Source: Pontibacter sp. FD36 (GTDB lineage Bacteria; Bacteroidota; Bacteroidia; Cytophagales; Hymenobacteraceae). From it: a DNA stretch of 64,000 bases. Positions 1 to 7,679 of this stretch are shown in pieces. A program made the translations under genes and the position numbers. The notes under the pieces were generated by a model. It was not told where the DNA came from and searched no databases. It was given only the letters and a program-made list of their open reading frames with translations. How positions within the stretch are numbered: the first letter of the stretch is position 1; the number at the start of each line of letters is the position of its first letter. The stretch covers positions 218,265-282,264 of the forward strand of contig NZ_JADPMP010000009.1 of the NCBI RefSeq assembly GCF_015686655.1, read 5' to 3'.

Positions 1-233
1 TTATTGCGCACCAGATACTCTATCAACTTCGTGCTGGACTTAGCCGCAAACTTATGCAAGGTACCCACCAGGATCTTCCTGGAAAAGAAATCCGCCAGGT
101 ATACCAACAGGGCCGTTGCCAAAATCAGGACCAACATGTTGATGTGCATAGCTGCTTGTTCAGGTACACCTAAGTTTAGTAATTGGTCAGATATCCAGCT
201 ACTGATTTGATCATTCGAATAAGTAGTGTTCAT
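1..233 (-). CDS. MscS-family mechanosensitive ion channel, N-terminal part only
   Basis: The gene runs off the left edge, so only the first 77 codons are visible, starting at ATG 231-233. After a hydrophilic start there is one strong membrane span (about residues 33-46, around LVLILATALLVYLADF) followed by a basic stretch with KFAAKSSTKL. That arrangement is typical of the N-terminus of YbdG/MscS-type channels, where a helix is followed by a conserved 'sstklDd' linker. Such channels release solutes on hypo-osmotic shock in the inner membrane. The call rests on resemblance of this short segment; the pore helix lies outside the window. A complete MscS homologue is present at 47163-48326. Confidence 0.6.
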   Translation of the reverse strand, partial: MNTTYSNDQISSWISDQLLNLGVPEQAAMHINMLVLILATALLVYLADFFSRKILVGTLHKFAAKSSTKLIEYLVRN

Positions 234-287
234 GATAAATGAAAGGGTTTTAAAATAACTTTGGCTATATGATATGCTCCTGTGATC

Positions 288-464
288 TCAGGCTGAAACA
301 GCGAACAGCAGAAATGAAATTATCAGCAGGGAGCTATAAATAATGAAGGAGTTAATCCGGCTTTTCTCGCCTGCATACCAAAAGAGACTCCATTGAGGGA
401 AGACTATACCGATGAGTAACCCGAAAATGGATACCCACGATATGACTATTGCAAAATCAGTCAT
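288..464 (-). CDS. small two-span membrane protein, 58 aa
   Basis: An open frame of 58 codons starts at ATG 462-464 and stops at TGA 288-290. The product starts MTDFAIVISWVSIFG and has two hydrophobic segments (about residues 4-23 and 40-57) separated by a short charged loop around AGEKSR, so it should sit in the inner membrane as a hairpin. The frame stays open about 26 codons upstream of the ATG but offers no other ATG. I do not recognise a function. The mix of tryptophans, a charged loop and two clean spans argues for a real small gene rather than chance, but it could be the tail of a decayed larger membrane protein. Confidence 0.5.
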   Translation of the reverse strand: MTDFAIVISWVSIFGLLIGIVFPQWSLFWYAGEKSRINSFIIYSSLLIISFLLFAVSA

Positions 465-636
465 GCGAAATATGAGTATGTAGAGCTGTCCTATACCTAC
501 TGGTTGATAAGCATAACAGGCTTTAAAGCAGCATAAGGCTGACTTGCTCTATATGAAAAAGAAGGAGATGCCCTGAGCCTGCGCTGAATGTTGGCATGCA
601 TCAGAGGAAAACTTATTAGTGCAAAACTGAGATTGC

Positions 637-1023
637 CTAGGGGGCGTTGGGTTGTATGGTGATGGGGAAAAGCTGGGTGATGAGTTCAGCTCCTGCCGCA
701 TGGGGTGAGTAAGAGGGTGTGTCATCAATGGCAGGAGCAAACGTGAGTGTCTGGAACACGCATTTGATCAGCTGCTGCGGACTCAGCACGATGACCGAAG
801 CAGTATTAGCGTCCAGAAAGACTTGCACAGTCTGCTGCTTTACCGAAAAATCATCTTGTTCGCTGGTAGCTGACCTGAGGCTTTGAGCTACTTCATCAGC
901 AGAGCCTTTCACTAAGTAACTGTACACAGCCAGTTCGTGGCCCGGCAGTGTGACAGCCCAAAGCAGCATCACCCACATGAGTGGGTAGGTAAGATAGCGC
1001 TTTATGTTCTTGGTAAAAGCCAT
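637..1023 (-). CDS. hypothetical protein with N-terminal membrane anchor or signal
   Basis: A 128-residue protein of unknown function. Residues 1-11 are basic (KNIKR) and are followed by a hydrophobic stretch to about residue 26, so it is exported or anchored by one span. The remainder has no motif I recognise, and the C-terminus is proline-rich. A TACTTTTG box lies 7 bp upstream of the ATG on the same strand, which supports transcription of this frame and implies a very short or absent leader. It lies just upstream of nothing obvious; the antiporter gene to its right ends 68 bp before this start and is transcribed in the same direction. It may be a lineage-specific gene. Confidence 0.5.
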   Translation of the reverse strand: MAFTKNIKRYLTYPLMWVMLLWAVTLPGHELAVYSYLVKGSADEVAQSLRSATSEQDDFSVKQQTVQVFLDANTASVIVLSPQQLIKCVFQTLTFAPAIDDTPSYSPHAAGAELITQLFPITIQPNAP

Positions 1024-1030
1024 TGCCCTG

Positions 1031-1038
1031 CAAAAGTA
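1031..1038 (-). promoter_or_regulatory. TAnnTTTG -7 box, probable leaderless promoter
   Basis: TACTTTTG on the minus strand matches the Bacteroidota primary sigma factor -7 consensus TAnnTTTG. Only 7 bp separate it from the ATG at 1021-1023, so the transcript would begin at or next to the start codon. Confidence 0.4.
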
Positions 1039-1090
1039 AGGCTTTTGCTTTTAAGATGCCGTTTAAACATTAGCCGATTGATCGTTTATC

Positions 1091-2560
1091 CTACTCCACC
1101 TCGTAGCCAAGCAGCTCGTTCACCTTTGTTAGTTCCTCGTCGTTATCGGTCATCACGAAGAGCTTATCTTTGGGCTCCAGCATGGTGGCACCGTTAGGAG
1201 TCACAAACTTTCTGTTCCTGTTTATCAACACGATAAGCGCACCTTTTGGGAATTGCAGATCTACCAGCGTTTTGCCAACTGCAGGGCTACTGTCCGGAAC
1301 CTCTATTTCGGTGAGCTCATTTTTGAGGTCATACTCCATTTCCAGATCGAACTGGTGCTTTTTCAGCTTCTTGTCTTTTTCGCTCAGGTTAAGCCATTTT
1401 GCAACCGGGCTGAGCGTAGTGCCTTGCAGCATAACGGAGGTGAGTACGATAAAGAACACGATGTTGAAGATCATATCCGATTTCTCTACTCCTGCCAGCA
1501 TCGGATAGGTGGCAAACACAATAGGAACCGCGCCACGCAAGCCAACCCATGATACATAGAGCTTGTCCTGTATCGTGTTTTTGAAGAAAGCCATGCTTAA
1601 AAACACACTCACCGGACGAGCCACAAATATCAGGAACATCGAAATCAGCAGACCTGTGCCCACTACCGGTAGCATGTGAGATGGGAATACAAGCAAGCCA
1701 AGTGTTAAGAACATCAGAATTTGCATAAGCCAGGCTATGCCATCATAAAACTTGGTAAGACTTCGCTTATGGATGAAGTTGCGGTTACCGAGTATAACCG
1801 CCGCCACATACACCGCCAAAAAGCCATTGCCGTTGATGACATTCGTGAAGGCATAGGTAAAGATCACCATCGCCATGGTCAATGCCGGATAAAGGCCCTC
1901 CTGCTCCAGTTTGATCCTGTTGATGACCCACACCATAGCCCGGCCCATCGCTATACCTGCCACGGCACCAATGCTCATCTGCATAAAGAACATGGGAACA
2001 AGCTGCCAGATGCTCGCCTCCTGATTCATGATCAGGAATGTGAAGCTGACAGTCAGGAAATAGGCCATCGGGTCGTTAGAGCCCGACTCCAGCTCCAGTG
2101 TAGGCCGCAGGTTGTTCTTGAGTCCGATGTTTTTGGAGCGGAGAATGGAGAATACAGCCGCTGCATCGGTAGACGACACAATAGAACCCAGGAGCAGGCT
2201 CTCCAGTAAGGTGAAGTCTGTAACAAAGTATACAAAGGCTCCAAGGGAAATGGCTGTGATGAATACCCCTACCGTAGCCAGAATAACGCCCCGCCACAGA
2301 ATGGGCTTCGTACTTTCCCAGCGGGTATCCAAACCACCGGAGAACAGAATAAATGCCAGAGCGACTGTACCAAGCGACTGTGCTGTTTGTGCGTCATTGA
2401 AATAAATTTTCCCCAGTCCCTCAGAACCTGCCAGCATACCTACTCCTAAGAACAGGATTAAGGCTGGTACCCCGAACCGTCCAAGGCTCTTACTGATCAG
2501 AATACTGATGAAGAGCAGGATAGAGGAGACCAGCAGTATATCTTCGAACGTAACGGCCAT
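1091..2560 (-). CDS. CPA1-type potassium/proton antiporter with C-terminal TrkA_C domain
   Basis: A 489-residue inner-membrane antiporter. About twelve membrane spans fill residues 5-390. The family signature LFSGGLDTRW is near residues 72-81, and a conserved acidic-residue span reads LGSIVSSTDAAAVFS. The tail from about 400 to 489 is a soluble TrkA_C/RCK_C-like domain (VPDSSPAVGKTLVDLQFPKG, then LFVMTDN). This layout is that of NhaP2/CvrA, the K+(Na+)/H+ antiporters that protect cells at high internal potassium; the RCK_C domain usually senses a ligand. Length agrees with the family, except that NhaP2 proteins often carry an extra C-terminal domain not seen here. Ion specificity cannot be read from sequence. 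Confidence 0.88.
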   Translation of the reverse strand: MAVTFEDILLVSSILLFISILISKSLGRFGVPALILFLGVGMLAGSEGLGKIYFNDAQTAQSLGTVALAFILFSGGLDTRWESTKPILWRGVILATVGVFITAISLGAFVYFVTDFTLLESLLLGSIVSSTDAAAVFSILRSKNIGLKNNLRPTLELESGSNDPMAYFLTVSFTFLIMNQEASIWQLVPMFFMQMSIGAVAGIAMGRAMVWVINRIKLEQEGLYPALTMAMVIFTYAFTNVINGNGFLAVYVAAVILGNRNFIHKRSLTKFYDGIAWLMQILMFLTLGLLVFPSHMLPVVGTGLLISMFLIFVARPVSVFLSMAFFKNTIQDKLYVSWVGLRGAVPIVFATYPMLAGVEKSDMIFNIVFFIVLTSVMLQGTTLSPVAKWLNLSEKDKKLKKHQFDLEMEYDLKNELTEIEVPDSSPAVGKTLVDLQFPKGALIVLINRNRKFVTPNGATMLEPKDKLFVMTDNDEELTKVNELLGYEVE

Positions 2561-2681
2561 TTATTACCTTAAAGTGTCACAATAAAAAAATTTAAATAAT
2601 AAGCCTGTCTGTTATCATCACATCCCCTCTTTCAAAACGCCCTGCGAATGAATTAAAATGCAGTTCAGCATAGTTTGGCTG

Positions 2682-2689
2682 CAAAAATA
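2682..2689 (-). promoter_or_regulatory. TAnnTTTG box upstream of the antiporter gene
   Basis: TATTTTTG on the minus strand lies about 120 bp upstream of the antiporter ATG. It matches the -7 consensus; no clear -33 TTG is placed at the expected distance. Confidence 0.3.
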
Positions 2690-2720
2690 GTAGGTATTCT
2701 TGATTAGAGTATTACTAGGA

Positions 2721-2755
2721 GCAAAAGACAGAGGTTACAAGCCTCCGTCTTTTGC
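2721..2755. terminator. hairpin after kynureninase gene
   Basis: A 14-bp stem with one mismatch (GCAAAAGAC-GAGG against CCTC-GTCTTTTGC) and a 7-nt loop, 17 bp beyond the kynU stop. It has no strong U-tract outside the stem, so it may act as a weak terminator or 3'-end stabiliser. Confidence 0.5.
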
Positions 2756-2771
2756 AATGCCATATCGCTGT

Positions 2772-4049
2772 TTAGCAATGTCCTTCCAGACAGCTATGCA
2801 GTATTTCGGAGAAGCGGTATACCTCCTCAAAGCTATTGTACAGCGGCGTAGGCGCTACCCGGATCACACTCGGCTCACGGAAGTCGACGATGATGCCAGC
2901 CTCCATCAATTTATCGAATAGCTCCCGGGCATTCTGCTTCACCAGAAGCGATATCTGGCAACCACGGGCCTGCGGGTCACGCGGGGTAATCATCTCCAGC
3001 ACGTCTTTGCTTACCTGTACGTCGTCAATCAGGTACTCAAGGTAGCCTGTTAGCTTTTCGCTCTTGGCGCGGAGGTTCTCCATACCTGCCTCATCAAAGA
3101 TTTCGAGTGAAGCGCGGTGCAGGGCAAAGGGAAGTATCTGTCCGTTGCTCAGCTGCCAGCCCTCGGCACCAGCCATCGGTATAAAGCCTTTTTTCATCTG
3201 GAAACGCACGCTAGCGTCGTGGCCCCACCAGCCGGCAAAGCGTGGCAGGTCGGGGTTGTTGGCGTGGCGCTCGTGCACGAACACACCCGAGGTGCCGCCC
3301 GGTCCGGAGTTGAGGTACTTGTAGGTACACCACACGGCGAAGTCCACGTCCCAGTCGTGCAGCTGCACAGGCACGTTGCCGGCAGCATGCGCCAGGTCAA
3401 AGCCTACCACAGCACCCACGGCATGACCAGCTTTTGTAATCGCCGCCATGTCGTATACCTGACCGGTGTAGTAATTGATACCGCCCATCATCACGAGCGC
3501 CAGCTCTTCGCCGTGCTCTTCTATACTTTGCAGAATGTCTTCGGTACGCAGGGTATGCTCGCCCTCTCTCGGGAACAGCTCCACAATGGCCTCTTCGGGG
3601 GTGTAGCCATGGAATTTCACCTGCGTCTCGAGCGCATACTGGTCCGATGGGAAAGCCCCGCCTTCCATAATGATTTTGATACGCTTGCCCTCCGGTCGGT
3701 AAAACGACACCAGCATGAGGTGCAGGTTTACGGTGAGTTGGTTCATAATCACCACCCCCTGTGGCTTGGCTCCCACCACACGGGCAGCGCCGTCAGCGAG
3801 CAACTTATGGTAGTTGAACCAAGGCTCTTCACCTTTAAAGTGACCTTCCACGGCGTAGTTAGCCCACTTGTACATCTCATTGTCGATGTACATCTGCGCT
3901 GACTTAGGCTGCAAACCGAGAGAGTTGCCACAGAAGTAGATGGCATCACGGCCGTTTACCTGCGGAAAATAAAAGCGGTCTTTGAAATGCTTGAGTGGAT
4001 CAAGGTTATCTTGTTCCTGCGCAAAGGCAAGGCTATTCTGGTAGTTCAT
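2772..4049 (-). CDS. kynU: kynureninase
   Basis: A 425-residue PLP enzyme of aminotransferase fold type I that splits kynurenine (and 3-hydroxykynurenine) to anthranilate (3-hydroxyanthranilate) and alanine. Family features are IYFCGNSLGLQP near residues 37-48, the cofactor region FDLAHAAGNVP at 217-227, and the Schiff-base lysine in CTYKYLNSGPGG at about K244. Length matches bacterial KynU. It is the first gene of a set with ACMS decarboxylase, 3-hydroxyanthranilate dioxygenase, an SDR and an ALDH within 6.4 kb, so the substrate here is most likely 3-hydroxykynurenine in tryptophan catabolism. Kynurenine 3-monooxygenase and tryptophan 2,3-dioxygenase are not in the window. Confidence 0.96.
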   Translation of the reverse strand: MNYQNSLAFAQEQDNLDPLKHFKDRFYFPQVNGRDAIYFCGNSLGLQPKSAQMYIDNEMYKWANYAVEGHFKGEEPWFNYHKLLADGAARVVGAKPQGVVIMNQLTVNLHLMLVSFYRPEGKRIKIIMEGGAFPSDQYALETQVKFHGYTPEEAIVELFPREGEHTLRTEDILQSIEEHGEELALVMMGGINYYTGQVYDMAAITKAGHAVGAVVGFDLAHAAGNVPVQLHDWDVDFAVWCTYKYLNSGPGGTSGVFVHERHANNPDLPRFAGWWGHDASVRFQMKKGFIPMAGAEGWQLSNGQILPFALHRASLEIFDEAGMENLRAKSEKLTGYLEYLIDDVQVSKDVLEMITPRDPQARGCQISLLVKQNARELFDKLMEAGIIVDFREPSVIRVAPTPLYNSFEEVYRFSEILHSCLEGHC

Positions 4050-4195
4050 TTTTCTGATGCGGGTAAGATTCTGACGGCAGCCCAGTCTAGGCCAACGCTA
4101 ATAATCTGCAAGATAAGAAAATGAACAGGAAATTGGGGAATGGGGAGGGTTGGGTAGGAGTTAGAAAGTTTAATGAACTTATGCAGGATGCCTTT

Positions 4196-4576
4196 TTAAT
4201 TTTCAGCCAGCTTGATTTCCGTCAGTTTTAAAGGCCAGCCTAATCTATACTCCGTTGAATACGTTTGTTTTAATTCTCCGCTGAAGATAACTTTCAGGCG
4301 ATCCTTTTTGAATCCCTCTGGCAAATTGCAAGGCTCCAATGTTCCTGCCGGCATGTTGTCGCTTGGATTACCACCTATTATCATGTAAACATCATAATCC
4401 TGCAGATAAGTGACTGTTCCCTGCTCATTGTTGAATTTGCCTACAGTTTTTCGCTCGTCAAAAGTACATTTGCTTGCTAACTTAGACTCCATTGTTAGTT
4501 CATCAGCTTCTTTTTTGCAGCTTGCACCTAGGAAAAAAATACATAAGCATAATACCGTAGCGATTCTATTTTTCAT
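4196..4576 (-). CDS. small lipoprotein of unknown function
   Basis: The start is taken at the ATG giving MKNRIATVLCLC, eight codons inside the longest frame, because it produces a proper lipoprotein signal: basic start, hydrophobic core and lipobox LGASC with the acylated cysteine at about residue 20. The mature part is about 105 residues, starts KKEADE, has several cysteines and ends in a charged segment. No domain is recognised. It sits between kynU and the ACMS decarboxylase gene on the same strand, with gaps of 146 and 179 bp, so it may be an unrelated insertion in the pathway cluster rather than part of it. Confidence 0.6.
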   Translation of the reverse strand: MKNRIATVLCLCIFFLGASCKKEADELTMESKLASKCTFDERKTVGKFNNEQGTVTYLQDYDVYMIIGGNPSDNMPAGTLEPCNLPEGFKKDRLKVIFSGELKQTYSTEYRLGWPLKLTEIKLAEN

Positions 4577-4755
4577 CTTATCAAAATGATTGTTTACCAA
4601 GATGACCCTTACTTTACATAAAGGGTTGCAAGCGTATGGTCCTAATTAGTAAGCTTCTTTTGAAAGCCTTGCCTGTTATCGAATAAAACGGGAATGTAAA
4701 TGATGTCTTTTTGCTTTTTATAAAGAAGGGTGGTGTAACGGTGCGGCAAAAAACC

Positions 4756-5844
4756 TCAGACCTTCTCCCTCGCTCTACCCAGACCCTCCTTCACAAACCG
4801 AATTTTCTCCAGATTCAGCCATTCCAAAGCGGTGCCGTGCAACATGCGGTCTTTGGTGGCACGGTCATATGGCATCGATTCGATGAGTTTTCCAGGCTCG
4901 AGTTCGCCTAGCGGGAAAGGGTAGTCTGTACCGAGGGCAATGCTGTTGGCACCGACCAGATTCACGAGGTAATCCAGTGCCTGTGGGTCATGCACGAGGG
5001 AGTCGAAATAGAACTTGCCCAGATACTCGCGGGGGTTTACGTTGTTATCTACCGCGCAGAGGTCGGGGCGCACTTCGAAGCCGTGTACGATGCGGCCAAT
5101 GGTAGCAGGAAAAGAACCGCCGCCATGGGCAAAAGCGACACGCAGTTTCGGCAGACGCTCCAATACGCCGCCAAATATCATAGAGCAAATGGCCAGACTG
5201 GTTTCGGCAGGCATACCCACGAGCCAGGGCAGCCAGTATTTGCTCATTTTCTCTTTGCCGTACATGTCCCAGGGGTGCACAAACACAGCGGCACCCAGCT
5301 CTTCAGCCGCCTGAAAAACTGGGAATAGTTCGGGTGCGTCGAGATTCCAGTCGTTAATGTGGGATCCGATCTGTATACCTGCCATACCCAGCTCTTTCAT
5401 GCACCGCTCCAGCTCTTTAATGGCTAAATCGGGGGCCTGCATCGGTATAGTACCGAGGCCAATGAAGCGGTCGGGATAGTCTGATACGATACCTGCGATA
5501 TGGTCATTGAGCATGCGCGACAGATCGTAGGTATGCTCGGGCTTAGCCCAGTAGTTGAACATAACCGGCACTGTGCTCAGCACCTGTACGCCCACCTGGT
5601 GGTGACTGCATTCGTGCATGCGCACTTTAGGGTCCCAGCAGTTGTCCTGAATCTCGCGGAAGAACTTGTCGTCCATCATCATGCGGGCGCAACACGGCTT
5701 ATGGTGCTCCAACCGTATGAAGCCGCCATAACCGTAGCGCTCACGCAGATCGGGCCACGTAGCGGGCAGGATGTGCGTGTGAATATCAATCTTGAAAAGA
5801 CTGTCTGTGGCAGGTATGGAGGTTATAGGCTTCTGGTTTTGCAT
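4756..5844 (-). CDS. 2-amino-3-carboxymuconate-6-semialdehyde decarboxylase (ACMSD)
   Basis: A 362-residue amidohydrolase-superfamily enzyme. The start at MQNQKP is preferred over one 17 codons upstream because the metal site KIDIHTHILP (about residues 18-27) then lies at the usual depth. Further family features are the ACMSD-typical HHKPCCARMM, the middle segment FAHGGGSFPAT with a zinc-ligand histidine, and LGTDYPFPLGE with the catalytic aspartate near the end. The enzyme removes CO2 from ACMS to give 2-aminomuconate semialdehyde, diverting the kynurenine pathway from NAD synthesis to full oxidation. Its neighbours supply the preceding (3-HAA dioxygenase) and following (ALDH) steps, which makes the assignment strong. 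Confidence 0.93.
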   Translation of the reverse strand: MQNQKPITSIPATDSLFKIDIHTHILPATWPDLRERYGYGGFIRLEHHKPCCARMMMDDKFFREIQDNCWDPKVRMHECSHHQVGVQVLSTVPVMFNYWAKPEHTYDLSRMLNDHIAGIVSDYPDRFIGLGTIPMQAPDLAIKELERCMKELGMAGIQIGSHINDWNLDAPELFPVFQAAEELGAAVFVHPWDMYGKEKMSKYWLPWLVGMPAETSLAICSMIFGGVLERLPKLRVAFAHGGGSFPATIGRIVHGFEVRPDLCAVDNNVNPREYLGKFYFDSLVHDPQALDYLVNLVGANSIALGTDYPFPLGELEPGKLIESMPYDRATKDRMLHGTALEWLNLEKIRFVKEGLGRAREKV

Positions 5845-6003
5845 GTTTGTAATCGGGCGAAAAACGGCTATAAAGTGTACGGCCAAATCAGGCAATCCAA
5901 CAAGATACGCATTTTATCAGTTTTACATTTGGCTTGGGATAAGGAATTGTGAAGATCTCCCATTGGCTTTACCAAAATAACTGGAAAAACTCATGCACGA
6001 TTC

Positions 6004-6023
6004 GGACAGGTCGCGACCTGTCC
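6004..6023. repeat. 20-bp perfect palindrome
   Basis: GGACAGGTCGCGACCTGTCC reads the same on both strands. It lies in the 235-bp gap between the dioxygenase stop and the ACMSD start, about 160 bp upstream of the ACMSD ATG. It could be an operator, a hairpin at the mRNA end of the upstream gene, or one copy of a dispersed palindromic repeat. No second copy is present in this window. Confidence 0.6.
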
Positions 6024-6079
6024 ATACAATAACAACCGACAGCCAAAAGTTAATCCAGATTTCTCAATGACAACTTCCG

Positions 6080-6607
6080 TTATGCAGGTTTTGCAGGAGG
6101 CTGCAGCACCTCTCCGCATGTATCGCAGGTACGCAGATCTTCGTTGTCCCAAAAATTGCCCATAATAACCGGTAGCTGCTTCACAATGTCCGTTACTTCT
6201 GTGAAGTCTTCGTGCAGCTTGTTGCCGCAGTTCTCGCAGAACCACATGAAACCGTCTTTCTCCCCTTCGCGGCGGTAGCGCTCAATCACCAGACCGACCG
6301 TATTGGCGGGGCGCTGCGGGGAGTGCGGCACTTTAGGCGGCAAAAGAAAAATCTCACCTTCTTTGATGGGAATATCCACAGGCTTGCCATCCTCAATTAT
6401 CTTCAGCACAATGTCACCTTCCACTTGGTAGAAAAACTCTTCGCCTTCGTCGTAGTGGTAGTCCTTCCGGGCGTTGGGGCCGCCGACCACCATCACAATA
6501 AAATCGTCGTTGCCTTTGTATACCTGCTGGTTACCCACAGGTGGCTTAAGCAAATGGCGGTGTTCCTCTATCCACTGTTTGAAATTGAAAGGTCGCTGTA
6601 TGGCCAT
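6080..6607 (-). CDS. 3-hydroxyanthranilate 3,4-dioxygenase
   Basis: A 175-residue cupin enzyme that opens the ring of 3-hydroxyanthranilate to ACMS. The catalytic iron ligands are visible as H51 and E57 in YHYDEGEEFF and H95 in KVPHSPQRP. R47 in NARKDY is the usual substrate-binding arginine. The C-terminal quarter has a rubredoxin-like structural iron site made of two CxxC pairs, CENC (124-127) and CDTC (161-164), as in the bacterial (NbaC-type) enzymes. Length and motif order match the family exactly. It is divergent from the SDR gene, with 121 bp between starts, and probably co-transcribed with the ACMSD gene 235 bp downstream. Confidence 0.96.
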   Translation of the reverse strand: MAIQRPFNFKQWIEEHRHLLKPPVGNQQVYKGNDDFIVMVVGGPNARKDYHYDEGEEFFYQVEGDIVLKIIEDGKPVDIPIKEGEIFLLPPKVPHSPQRPANTVGLVIERYRREGEKDGFMWFCENCGNKLHEDFTEVTDIVKQLPVIMGNFWDNEDLRTCDTCGEVLQPPAKPA

Positions 6608-6728
6608 CGTTTTATCGGGTTAGGTTTGTAGCTTGAATGTACGAAAAAGTAAGCATAAATGGTAAATCAGGTATAGCACCTGCTCAGACTGCCGTGCAAG
6701 TTTAAAGCCTTTTGCGTACTTTTAAGTT

Positions 6729-7517
6729 ATGAACTTAGACCTGACTGATAAAAGAGCCATCGTGTGCGGCAGCACGCAAGGTATAGGCAAAGCCATCGCC
6801 GTGGAACTGGCACAACTGGGTGCCAGCGTAACACTGGTGGCCCGCAACGAAGCCAAGCTGCAAGCGGTAGCCCAGGAACTGGACAATAGCAAAGGCCAGC
6901 AACACGATTATCTGGTAGCAGATTTCAGCAAGCCCGACGAGTTGGTGCAGCAACTACAGGTATACCTGCAGCAACACGATCAGGTGCACATTCTTGTGAA
7001 CAACACTGGCGGACCAGCGGGCGGACCGATTGTGAATGCCAAGCCAGAAGAATTCTTGAGTACTTTCAACATGCACCTGATTAACAACCACAATCTGGCG
7101 CAGGCAGTCATTCCGCTGATGAAAAGCGCAGGCTATGGCCGCATCATCAACATCATCAGTACATCGGTGAAACAGCCTTTGCAGGGCTTGGGCGTGTCGA
7201 ATACCATACGCGGTGCCGTAGCCAGCTGGGCAAAGACGATGGCCAATGAATTGGGGCAGTTCGGTATTACAGTGAATAACGTACTTCCGGGAGCAACCCG
7301 CACCGGTCGTTTGGAGTCCATCATCGAAAATAAAGCGAAAAAAACCGACAGTGCCGTGGACAAGGTAGAAGAAGAAATGATGACCGAAATCCCAGCCCGC
7401 CGTTTCGCTGAGCCCGAAGAAGTAGCCGCTGCGGCAGCGTTTCTGGCCACGCCTGCGGCAGCCTATATCAATGGCATTAATGTGCCGGTTGATGGGGGCA
7501 GAACGGGGAGTTTGTAA
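6729..7517 (+). CDS. SDR family oxidoreductase lacking the usual Tyr-Lys pair
   Basis: A 262-residue Rossmann-fold protein. The dinucleotide motif is CGSTQGIGKA (13-22), NNTGGP is at 91-96, the catalytic-region serine is S144 in IISTS, and the C-terminal family motif is VPVDGG. In place of the classical YxxxK it has SNTIR at 157-161, so both the proton-donating tyrosine and the lysine are replaced (Ser and Arg). This variant is known in a subgroup annotated as 3-oxoacyl-ACP-reductase-like SDRs. Its position between the dioxygenase and the dehydrogenase genes suggests a role in the kynurenine pathway, but no standard step needs an SDR. The true substrate is unknown and a non-redox role is possible. 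Confidence 0.8.
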   Translation: MNLDLTDKRAIVCGSTQGIGKAIAVELAQLGASVTLVARNEAKLQAVAQELDNSKGQQHDYLVADFSKPDELVQQLQVYLQQHDQVHILVNNTGGPAGGPIVNAKPEEFLSTFNMHLINNHNLAQAVIPLMKSAGYGRIINIISTSVKQPLQGLGVSNTIRGAVASWAKTMANELGQFGITVNNVLPGATRTGRLESIIENKAKKTDSAVDKVEEEMMTEIPARRFAEPEEVAAAAAFLATPAAAYINGINVPVDGGRTGSL

Positions 7518-7520
7518 CCC

Positions 7521-7676
7521 TACCCCAGCCCTCCCCTAAAAACAAGGGAGGGAGTTAAGAAGCCCTTACTCCGAAGGCATTCGTAGCGAGGGGGAAATTT
7601 ATAGAGTTCTCATTTTGACAAAGCAATAAACCCCAAAGCTCCCCCTCCTGTTTTTAGGAGGGGGCCGGGGGGAGGT
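7521..7676. repeat. composite GC-rich inverted-repeat element (MITE-like)
   Basis: Two inverted copies of a GC-rich palindromic unit flank about 85 bp. The left copy (7521-7556) has stem CCCTCC with loop TAAAAACAA and stem GGAGGG. The right copy (7637-7676), read on the minus strand, has the same core CCTCCTAAAAACAGGAGG with a CCCCGG leader. Each unit is itself a hairpin and the two together form terminal inverted repeats. No reading frame is evident inside. The right end supplies the GGAGG just before the next gene's start. Confidence 0.6.
7671..7675 (+). promoter_or_regulatory. Shine-Dalgarno GGAGG carried by the repeat element
   Basis: GGAGG lies 4 nt before the ATG at 7680 and is the last part of the palindromic element ending at 7676. 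Strong SD sequences are unusual in this window, so the match is probably a by-product of the repeat, whether or not it now helps translation. Confidence 0.4.
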
Positions 7677-7679
7677 ACC

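Noticed and set aside
3117..3902. 261-codon open frame on the plus strand opposite kynU
   Set aside because: It lies entirely antisense to a clear kynureninase gene, has no domain, and its length reflects the codon bias of the true strand.
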